12,322 nt of DNA from Obelidium mucronatum (lineage: Eukaryota; Chytridiomycota; Chytridiomycetes; Chytridiales; Chytriomycetaceae). The stretch covers positions 1 through 12,322 of the forward strand of contig JAIVFH010000622.1 of assembly GCA_025765595.1 (NCBI GenBank), written 5' to 3'. Shown here one piece after another: positions 1 through 7,127 of the stretch (positions are counted from its first letter, which is position 1; every line of letters begins with the position of its first letter). A program made the position numbers and the translations under genes. The notes under the pieces are model-generated. The model worked only from the letters and a program-made list of their open reading frames with translations, was not told the origin of the DNA and did not search any database.

Positions 1-760
1 AGGTGAGTAGTCAACTTCTTATACCAATACGACCCGCTTGTTTTAATCCATAAAGTCCTTTTAGGAGTTCATAGACCCTGCCCGTTCCATCGTCGTATCC
101 GGGAGGCTGCTTCATGTAGACGGGTTCGTCGATATCGCCATACAAGTACGCGGTGCTCACGTCGCACATGCGTGTATCCCACCCGTTGATTGCTGTGAGC
201 GATAAAAGCCATCTGAAAGTTGCTGCGCGCATAACCGGTGAGTGAGTTTCCGTATAGTCCAATCCGAATTGTTGTGTATATCCCTGAGCGACTAAACGCG
301 CCTTAAAACCGTTCAACAGATCCATCGCTGTTCAACTTGACCTTGTAAACCCATTTGCTGCCGACAATATTGATGCCGTCAGGAGCTTTGACAAGTCTAT
401 AGGTCTTGTTGTCCACAAGCGCATCAAGTTCAGCTTTCTCGGCTGCGAGCCATTCTTCTTGGAATTTGCTCTTCATGGCTGCGTTCCGTGTCTTTGGTGA
501 TTCAGGAATCTTCGAGATTGGCGTCGAGGTGAGTGGTACGTCGTGTAGTTTGTCCTCGATTGTCACTGATGACCATTCTTCACCAAAAACATGTGTTTCC
601 TCTTCATCGAGTGTTGGTGAGCACAGCAGAATCGTCGCAAGCAATGTCCGTGATTTGCTGAGTCTCTGAGACATTCGTCGCGGCGCCGTTGCTGGTTTTG
701 GTACTGTTGGTGGTGGGCTGCGGCGGTGGTCGTACCGAAGTGCCAAGACCTTGGCTTGTT
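1..760 (-). pseudogene. Ty1/copia pol fragment, reverse transcriptase (RVT_2) N-terminal part, frameshifted
   Basis: This minus-strand relic runs off the left edge. Upstream, an acidic linker (about 745-430) leads into a W-x-x-A-x-x-x-E-L-D-A-L block and then SKWVYKVK and DGSVERF (about 360-305). Next come KARLVAQGY, the D-V-S-T-A-Y-L-Y-G catalytic-aspartate block (about 160-125) and LYGLKQAGR (about 55-30), a standard order for the copia-type reverse transcriptase that copies element RNA into DNA. The reading is broken twice by single-base changes. An extra base in the four-A run at 305-308 ends the first frame just before KARLVAQ, and a missing base near 27-28 shifts the frame after KQAGR, where a W-Y-K-K-L continuation is visible in another frame. 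The YxDD box would lie outside the window. Integrase is not found upstream. It is inactive as it stands; the family assignment is secure. Confidence 0.9.
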
Positions 761-796
761 AAGGTACGTTTCATCGCACTTTGAGTGGTTTTGTAG

Positions 797-3360
797 TTTT
801 ACTAAGTGTTATTCGTATTGTGATTAGTGTATCGTCGTTGATTCGAGCGATTAAGGTAAGAGTAGTGTGTATATGTTTTTGTAATGATGTGTGTTAAAAG
901 TTGTTTTTTGATTTTGTAGTGATGTGTATGTGGAGAGTTTCCTCTCTTCGAGAGTACTTCCAATTGTATGTGGCTACCGTTGATAGAGGTGATCAAGGTA
1001 TGTAATTATTGTTTGTGTTTGGGGATCCCGGGATCAGGGCTTGGCCCTTATTAATTAATTTTTGTTTTGTGTATTGTAGCTTCCCCCAATCCGTTCCCGT
1101 TAAGTCTTACAAGGCGTCCCCCGCAAGTTCCAACAAGATGAATGGTAAGGAAGGATTGGGTTGGGGTTATTGTTGTTGTATCTTACGTTTTGTTAAATGT
1201 TGATTTGTGTTTTGTAGTTCAAGTCTCGCGGCGTTGCCTTGAGGACGGTGTGGTGTAACTTTGGTTGCTTGCGGTTGGTTCGCAAGCTTGAGTGTCTCGC
1301 ATCAGAGGTTTGTTTTGACTTTTTCCATTATGTCAAGGTATTTTTTAACATTTGTATCCACAGCGACGTTGTCTTGATTGTGACTCTGGTAAACTCAAGA
1401 CCAAAGTTGTGTGGAAGTACGGAATGTTTGGTTTGCGGCCGCGACGGAATATAGTGGGCTTGAAGATACAATCTTTGAATCGAACAAGATGGACGCGAGA
1501 AGTTTCCAAGTCGAGTACGATGGCTTGGGATGGAGTCTTGGATCCAAGGTAGGTAAATTCCCTCTTTCCTGTGTTGGCTCCATTTTGCTCCACAATTTGT
1601 GTTATACAGGAAGGGTACTTGACAGCACCACCCAAAGGGCTGGAAGTGGGACGTTCGAGGAAAATGAATCCGGAGCTGGCATATTCGGGACTATCAATAT
1701 CGCAGGATATAACAGTGTAAAGACATGTGGAATTTTCGATGCGTGTTCAAACAAATATTCTAACGGGGCTTTGCATTGATATAGGAAAGTCCTGGCCATC
1801 TTGCTCAAGGTTTGAATTGTCCCGTTCGGGTACCTCCATCCATTTGGTGCTTGTTCCGGTATTCCCGGCTCAAATGAGTATTGTTGATGTTGCAATATTT
1901 CATGTAATGCGGGGAGATCTTCCTAGTTCTCCAGGATCCATTCGCATCCGTTTTGTGGTAAGTTGGTATTTTGTTATTGTCTTTTGATGAAGTCGGATAG
2001 CCCATACTATGCTTCATCTTTGTGTTCAAGTAGCGCGACGTCGGACCTCTTTGAGCCGTAATCGTTCATCACAAGCGCGTATGGATATTTTCCGAGATGT
2101 GGGGTGTTTGATTTCGACAGTCAAATCCAAGCTGTTCGCCAGGTAAATGTTCTTTGGATCTGACTTAAATGGTTGCTTATTTGTTTTACAACTTTCGCAG
2201 GAATCGCATGGCATTGGCTTTGGTGGAAATTGAATTGGATGTAGGTCGCTTGACGTATGATGACGATGCATGTATCTGAGTCACGCGTCGCTGGCATGTC
2301 CAAAGGTTCGGTGTCGAAGCTCATAATCCAGTAAGTCTTAACATTTGACGTGATGCTCTTTCTCACTTCCTTTGCTCAATTCCCTTAGACGCATATTCGG
2401 AGTTTGGCTGAGAGTAGCGAATGGAACTGACGGGATGATTTGATGGAATGGGATGGATTACGTCTGGAGAAGTGGAGTTCCATTCCTCTTGACACATTGA
2501 ATAGTGGTTGATGCGGTCCCAAGTCTGATGATGGATGGGACTGAAGATGTAACCGGGGAGCCCTCTTGAAGATTGGAAATGAAGTCCAGCGTCTTCAAGG
2601 ATCATTGGTCCATTAGGTGAGGTTACTATCTTTGGAGTGAGGCACGCGTCTTTGATTATAATCGCGTATCCATTTTCTAGATTATGACTGCGTCTCCAGT
2701 TCCAGTATCTGAAGCGAGTTCCATTCTTCCGTCAGCCTGGTACCAGAGGTTTCGGCTACACGGAGTAAAAGAGACAAATAATCCGTGGTCTTCAAGCAAG
2801 TCTTTCGGCAACCTCCATCATGACGAAGACAAACTTGGTGTTTGTTGGCTGAAACTGGTACAAGAGTTTTGGTGTTTCCTTGATACTGGTAAGTGTTTCA
2901 GTGTTGTTGTATAATGTAATGAATTCTTCTAATGACTTATCATTCGCAGGGGGGACTGCGTCTGGCTGTGACAAGACCATTCTCATCACAGGCCCCCCCG
3001 GTGCGGAACGCCCTTTTATTCGTCATAGAGTTGATTGTTTTTTGAATCCAGAATATCTTCGGGAGCTGGGTCAATCCTCGAAGGTAAGCTGAATTTGGTT
3101 TTTGATGTTGTTGTATTTGTTGATTTTGCTGATTGTTTCCATTGTAGGGTACGTTCGGCTTTGCGGAGTTGCGGTTGAATGTTTTGATGAATGATGAATC
3201 AGGAACGGCTTTGTCTTTCCGTCGCTTCTTCTTAGTGGTAGTAGTAGTAGTTGAAGGTATTTGATTTTCTCTCTTCTTCCATTTGATGTGACGCTGATGT
3301 ATTGATGACTTGAGTTATAGGTGGCGCGTCAACTTCAAGTCCATCTTTCGGCCAACTTAG
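797..3360 (+). pseudogene. Decayed intron-bearing fragment of RNA polymerase II largest subunit (RPB1), central N-terminal half
   Basis: Piecewise translation follows RPB1 in order, roughly yeast residues 260-880 by my estimate. Landmarks: SSLIRAIK (829-855; LSDIIRANK), QLYVAT (961-978; QFHVAT), PVKSYKA (1096-1116; PVKSIRAR), a degraded GWKVERHMN (1638-1670), WIFSEMWGV (2082-2108; WIPDWDG), VKSKLFAR (2120-2142; KPKPLWTG), AGMSKGSV (2290-2313; GIVCKKSVG), WLRVANGTDGMI (2405-2440; WLLxNGFSIGIGD), KETNN...SKSFGN (2767-2812; KExNN...GSKGSFIN), RELGQSSK (3060-3083; SETGYIQRR), VLMNDESGT (3181-3207; VMVKYDGT). Introns read as 856-919, 998-1079, 1145-1217, 1308-1363, 1549-1609, 1717-1784, 1958-2033, 2143-2200, 2331-2388, 2617-2680, 2889-2949, 3084-3147 and 3257-3320. 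The frame must shift repeatedly and several stops interrupt it. The catalytic NADFDGD motif is not recognisable, so it cannot encode a working subunit. WIPDWDG and GSKGS favour Pol II over Pol I or III. Both ends are abrupt. Confidence 0.75.
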
Positions 3361-3439
3361 TGCTGGCCCCGGTAAAAACCCGCAGGAACCATAGTACCAG
3401 ACCCCGAAGCTAAGTTATTTGCCTGGGTATTTAGTATTT

Positions 3440-4485
3440 ATGGTTTGCTGATCATTGATAACTGTAGGTTGCTGCTGGAATGATACTGTAGGTTGTTGTT
3501 GAGCAGCAGGTGGTGGTGGAAGTTGTTGTTGGAACCATCAGTGATTGTTGTTGGTAGTAACGGGTTGCTGCCATTGATAGTTCGAAAGGAGCATTGAACA
3601 ATGCGTTTTGCGGTTTCGAAGTAGTTGTTGGATCAGCGGGTTTGACAATGTCATTGCGGATCCTGTTTGGTGGCAGCAGCGGCTTCCCCTGAGGGAATGG
3701 AAGTAGCGCGTTGAATGCGTAGTCCTGGGACTTGAAGCATTGAACGTGAAAGTGATTGCCCCCGCAAGTTTTGCAAGGACTTGGAGGTTGTTGAGTTGTA
3801 AACTCTAAGGCGTGTAAGCGGTGAGTGGGTTGGTTACTATTAACAGGAAATTGTCTTCCCTGATTAACGTATCCTCCCCTATTAGAGTTCCCGCCTCCAC
3901 GATTCCACTGGGTGTTCTGAGCTGGATAAGGTCCGGGGCGACCGCTCGCGTTGTTGTAACTTCCGCGACCACGGCCTCTACCACGCCCACGGAAACCTCC
4001 TCGCCCAGTCCCATTGGAGTTGAAGTTGCTGCTTTCCGTTGGGTTGTCCACTTCCAAGGAGCAAGGCAAAATCAGTTGCGGTCTTCTTTGGTTTGAAGCC
4101 GATCATCTTCTCAGTCTCCAAGAGTTCTTTCAAGAGATCACTGAGGTTTGTAATTTCAAGACTTTTGATTCTTTGAATTTGATGACCAAAAGATGTTTAG
4201 AGTGCGTCAATGACATGGTTAATAACTTCAGAGATTGACAATGGACGAATGCGGCATTGGTTGGATCAGCACGCATCTTGGTAAGATATTTGAGAATCGA
4301 TTGTAGTATTCACTAATTGATTCATGTGACAGATGTTGAAGTGTGATCCACTCTTTATGTTCCTTCGTATCGGTCCTAGTTGTGCATTGTAGTATGTCTG
4401 GAGGTTTCGAATCCAGGTACGTGCACATTTGGTGTTTTGCTGACAATATTCAATAGGGCAGCAGAATATTCCACTTGATGATACG
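3440..4485 (-). pseudogene. Ty1/copia gag relic with GR-rich RNA-binding region and zinc knuckle
   Basis: This minus-strand gag piece is spread over several frames. From its N-terminal side, ESISEYYNRFSNIL (about 4325-4285) is typical of the gag helical region. After a shift, MRADPTNAAFVH (about 4270-4230) and LSDLLKELLETEKM (about 4155-4110) follow in other frames. From about 4069 down to 3452 one frame stays open. It holds an RGRGRGRGRG tract (about 4006-3967), a long glutamine/asparagine/glycine stretch and one zinc knuckle (3775-3737) spaced C-x2-C-x3-H-x4-C, one residue shorter than the usual C-x2-C-x4-H-x4-C. Gag forms the particle and binds element RNA. At least three frame changes make it inactive. 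It has the same orientation as the reverse transcriptase piece at 1-760 and the expected upstream position, so the two may be halves of one interrupted element. No long terminal repeat was found. Confidence 0.8.
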
Positions 4486-4520
4486 TAGGGGTGGCGATCG
4501 AGTACCAGATCAGGTTTCAT

Positions 4521-4545
4521 GACCAGGTATACCTGGTCACGTGAC
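4521..4545. repeat. Overlapping perfect palindromes near the left transposon end
   Basis: GACCAGGTATACCTGGTC (4521-4538) is a perfect 18-base palindrome and overlaps GTCACGTGAC (4536-4545), a perfect 10-base palindrome with an E-box-like CACGTG core. Further ACCAGGT or similar words lie at about 4504-4516 and 4549-4555, and CCTGCAGG at 4572-4579. Such clustered short inverted words are usual transposase-binding or subterminal repeats. Confidence 0.6.
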
Positions 4546-5249
4546 AGTACCAGGTTTTGATTCTGTCCGTACCTGCAGGTTGAAGGACAAAAGGTCTATA
4601 TTCCTCTTCCCCAACTCCCTTGTTAAAAGAAAAACAAACCAGCAATAAATTAATATCCTAAAACTAAATGCATTAAAGAAAATTGAATTATGGCCATTTC
4701 TAGCTGCTGGTCGGAATGCAGTCGGAATGTATGAATATCAAAATCTTCTTTATTTCAATCAATAAAAAACAGAAACTTTACAGATTCAATCTAGACTATG
4801 TTCTGAGAAGATACTGTTAGTGTGGAGCCAATGAAAGCTTGATGGCTGATGCTGTCTGTATTGTGCGCACCAGAACCCACGGCTCCACCAAAACAAGCAG
4901 CAACCCAACCAAACTTTTCGAATTCCATCAGAATGCTTTCGAAAAATTATTGGCAGCAGCTGAGGGCTTTAGTACAATACCTGTTGGGTGTAGATGTAAG
5001 AAATCGATTCCTCCAACACCAAAGATAATAAATTACCTGAACAGTGCTAAATGTAGTCTTTATCCTTATAGGATCCCATCATTTAATCAGGCGAATTTTA
5101 ACGTCACTGGATTCGTATTTTGATGCTCGGCTGGAAGGAAGCCACATCTGACAGTCGAAGTGATTCATAAATATTTTAGAATGATATTAAAGCAGTTTTT
5201 ACAGGATTGGGAGGCCTAGGGGCTGTGCTTCTGTCATGTACGTGAACCA

Positions 5250-5660
5250 CCTGTAAATAAAAAGCAACTTGGTGAACTGCAGCACACATAAAAAAAGGGC
5301 AATTAATAGAATGATAAGAAAGCAATCAGCGGAAATATTAGGAAAATACCGATTGTGGTTTTGCAATTTTTGTAGGCAGATCGTTGCAGTTGCTTCTACA
5401 ACTCAGATAACTTGACCATGCCACGCAGCGAAACAGCTGAATAAGAAAAATTCAAACAAATAATCAATACGAATATAATCAGCTTACTATCTAGCAGCTC
5501 AGTTATTGCAAGGTCACGGTGGACTGGGAATTCCCTGATCACAGATTGTTCGCCAATTCTTTGTGTCGTCTGTGTGACATACTCAGCACTGAGCAGCGGT
5601 ATTGATCGCTTGCAGAGACAGCATATGGATTATTCTGGAGTGGTTGATGACGGTGGAGGA
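5250..5660 (-). pseudogene. Unrecognised intron-bearing coding relic inside the hAT-like region
   Basis: One minus-strand exon-like block ends at 5488. It is open for about 45 codons and includes S-A-E-Y-V-T-Q-T-T-Q-R-I-G-E-Q and E-F-P-V-H-R-D-L-A-I-T-E-L-L-D. It is followed by a 51-base GTAAGC...TTATTCAG intron (5487-5437). A second block (5436-5350) is open as L-F-R-C-V-A-W...N-C-N-D-L-P-T-K-I-A-K-P-Q-S, then a 73- or 99-base intron starting GTATTT. A third block (5250-5178) reads V-V-H-V-H-D-R-S-T-A-P-R-P-P and stops. The first two blocks do not join in phase and a stop lies about 14 codons upstream of the first block, so this is broken. I do not recognise the protein. Position suggests it belonged to the transposon, though other origins are possible. 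Confidence 0.35.
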
Positions 5661-5983
5661 CGGTACCCTATCTGAGATTCATGTTTGTCAGTTTTCTAGA
5701 ACAATATTTAAATAATATTCTCCTTTATTCTACACAAAAAACATAGTGAGACACACTCCCATTACTACTAAAATATAATATCTTTTGTTTCCGACTTTGC
5801 GTGTAACTTTGCAGTCAATTGGCCGTACCCACCCCTACCCTGTCTCGGCTTATGTCATCAGCATTCTATGTTTTCCGTGAGTTTTTGGTATTTTTGCTTT
5901 TAGCTTAGAAACTAGACTAGTTTAATCAACATTTGTTCGATGTTCGTTGAACATTCAGATGTGGAATTCTTTGTTGTTTCCGC

Positions 5984-6115
5984 ATGAAGGAAAAGAAATG
6001 CCGTCTTTGTGGATTATGCGTCGATGTGGAATACGTTGAGCCTACTTTGAATGATGACTCGTATCGGTTAGGGTTTGCGATTGGGGCTTGGAATGCCACA
6101 CAGAATCAAGGCTGA
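5984..6115 (+). CDS. Small ORF, 43 aa, N-terminal CxxC motif, unknown
   Basis: ATG at 5984 opens a 43-codon frame ending TGA at 6113-6115. The product starts M-K-E-K-K-C-R-L-C-G-L-C, then D-V-E-Y-V-E-P and a segment ending G-A-W-N-A-T-Q-N-Q-G. The CxxCxxC cluster and the balanced composition look more protein-like than the flanking DNA, but it is too short to classify. It may be the first exon or the broken start of a longer zinc-binding protein, or chance. It lies 88 bases beyond the 3' end of the convergent F-box/LRR gene. No clear promoter or polyadenylation signal was identified. Confidence 0.3.
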   Translation: MKEKKCRLCGLCVDVEYVEPTLNDDSYRLGFAIGAWNATQNQG

Positions 6116-6159
6116 AAAGGGATTTGAACAAGAAAATGGGATCAAGTATTTATACGACC

Positions 6160-6184
6160 AAAAAAAAGAAGAAGAAGAAGAAGG
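6160..6184 (+). repeat. A-run followed by (AAG)n simple repeat
   Basis: An eight- to nine-base A run is followed by about six AAG units. It lies about 20 bases past the stop codon of the minus-strand F-box/LRR gene, where it would be a CTT-rich stretch in that gene's 3' untranslated region. Confidence 0.8.
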
Positions 6185-6203
6185 AGTTGGATAATTCATT
6201 TGT

Positions 6204-7094
6204 TCATTGTTCGAATATGACCCGTTGCTCCTTCAACCAAGTGGCTACTACTCCATCAGGAGGAGACAAGTTGTTGTTATCCACCGACATAACCCTGAGC
6301 TTATTCAAGTGACAAAAACTAGACGGAATAGATCCCTCAAATCTGTTTTTTGAAATACTGAGGATGATAAGATTGGAGAGTTCACCCAACTCTGGAGGAA
6401 TGCTTCCTTCAAGCCTGTTTTCCTCCAGTTTCATATATTTGACACTTGAGAGCAATCCCAGCTCTGGAGGAATACAACCATCCAGTCTGTTGCCATTTAC
6501 TTGGAGCCGATCAAGGTTTTTGAGGCGGGACAATGAAGCGGGGATTCTGCCGCTGAGCTTGTTGTATTGTAATCCAAGATATTTCAAATGAGTTAAATTG
6601 CCGATTTCATCTGGAATCTGTCCCTCGAGACTGTTTTGTTTAAGGTCGAGGTGTTTGAGAGATTTCAAGGAGCCAATTTCACGCGGAATACAGCCATTTA
6701 ACCCACTCAAACTCAGAGACAGTGATTCTAAAAGAATCAGACGGCCAATGGATGAAGGAATGGGAACAAGGACACGCGGGCCACAAGCTCCGAGAACAAG
6801 TAGACTAGTTTTGAGGCGATTCGACAGCAAAGTGGTGATGGCTTCTTGTTGCTGTACGCGTCCGTGGAATAGAATACGGACTTCTTCTGTTACCGACGTG
6901 TGCCTAGATGGCTTGATTCCCTTTGAGTAGTTTCTTGACGTGGCGAGGAACCACTTTGATAGATTTAGCAGCGCAAAGTGCTTTGACGTCAGAAATGAGT
7001 TGAAGGATCTTGAAAGCAGACGGTATTTTTCCACTTTCAGCGGATGGATGAAAGCAAAGATGGCAATAAGAACGTCTTGTGGAAGATCAGACAT
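6204..7094 (-). CDS. F-box protein with plant-type leucine-rich repeats (296 aa)
   Basis: This is a single-exon gene starting at ATG 7094 (A at -3, AAAAATG context). Residues 3-45 match an F-box (L-P-Q-D-V-L-I-A-I-F...YRLLSRSFNSF), the domain that binds Skp1 in SCF ubiquitin ligases. A linker follows, then leucine-rich repeats from about 100 to 282. Six GxIP motifs begin at residues 134, 158, 182, 206, 230 and 254, an exact 24-residue period. They fit the plant-specific LRR consensus L-x-x-L-x-L-x-x-N-x-L-x-G-x-I-P. No signal peptide, membrane segment or kinase domain is present, unlike plant receptor kinases, so a cytosolic or nuclear substrate adaptor for ubiquitination is the likely role. 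This is inferred from domain order; the target is unknown. It is divergent from the RBMX2-like gene with only 33 bases between the two ATGs. It is intact, with codons unlike the GC-rich neighbour. Confidence 0.85.
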   Translation of the reverse strand: MSDLPQDVLIAIFAFIHPLKVEKYRLLSRSFNSFLTSKHFALLNLSKWFLATSRNYSKGIKPSRHTSVTEEVRILFHGRVQQQEAITTLLSNRLKTSLLVLGACGPRVLVPIPSSIGRLILLESLSLSLSGLNGCIPREIGSLKSLKHLDLKQNSLEGQIPDEIGNLTHLKYLGLQYNKLSGRIPASLSRLKNLDRLQVNGNRLDGCIPPELGLLSSVKYMKLEENRLEGSIPPELGELSNLIILSISKNRFEGSIPSSFCHLNKLRVMSVDNNNLSPPDGVVATWLKEQRVIFEQ

Positions 7095-7127
7095 TTTTAC
7101 TTGTGTTTTTCAATATACAAAACGCAC
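7095..7127. promoter_or_regulatory. 33-bp head-to-head intergenic gap (bidirectional start region)
   Basis: Only 33 AT-rich bases separate the minus-strand F-box/LRR ATG (7094) and the plus-strand RBMX2-like ATG (7128). Any promoter must overlap one or both coding regions, or transcripts must begin almost at the ATG. A TATATA-like stretch (about 7113-7118) is present but its role is a guess. Confidence 0.5.

Larger units (their letters stand above)
4486..5837. mobile_element. Probable decayed hAT-like DNA transposon
   Basis: The left end starts TAGGGGTGG (4486-4494) and the right end finishes with its inverse CCACCCCTA (5829-5837), the style of terminal inverted repeat seen in many hAT elements. 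Beyond nine bases the ends diverge (left CGATCGAG, right GTACGGCC inward). Inside the left end are repeated ACCAGGT/ACCTGGT words and palindromes (4521-4545), like hAT subterminal repeats. On the minus strand there are intron-like breaks (5487-5437, 5349-5251 or 5349-5277, about 5040-4985) and a short stretch at about 4985-4935 reading like PSAAANNFSKAF, compatible with a worn hATC dimerisation motif. No eight-base target duplication flanks the ends (atgatacg left, ccctgtct right), so the ends may belong to different insertions. No intact transposase remains. Confidence 0.38.

Noticed and set aside
1610..1720. Possible RPB1 N-terminal zinc site (CPGHFGHI-like) reading
   Set aside because: It fits by eye but is out of order with exons on both sides. 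The VERHMN and IFNRQP region fits the collinear series better.
2976..3005. TILITGPPGA, resembling an ATPase P-loop
   Set aside because: It lacks the GK[S/T] end and lies inside an exon of the RPB1-like series whose neighbours match RPB1 in order.
3370..3415. Short stretch with a 5S rRNA-like word (ACCAGACCCCGAAGC)
   Set aside because: No 120-base 5S fold, control boxes or matching ends around it.
1..4485. Long terminal repeats for the copia element
   Set aside because: No pair of direct repeats with TG...CA ends was seen at either side.
4839..5123. Plus-strand 94-codon open frame in the transposon region
   Set aside because: No recognisable protein features. The opposite strand has intron signals and a worn hATC-like stretch, so it is probably a shadow.
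4478..5845. Target-site duplication for the hAT-like element
   Set aside because: The eight bases on each side (atgatacg and ccctgtct) do not match.
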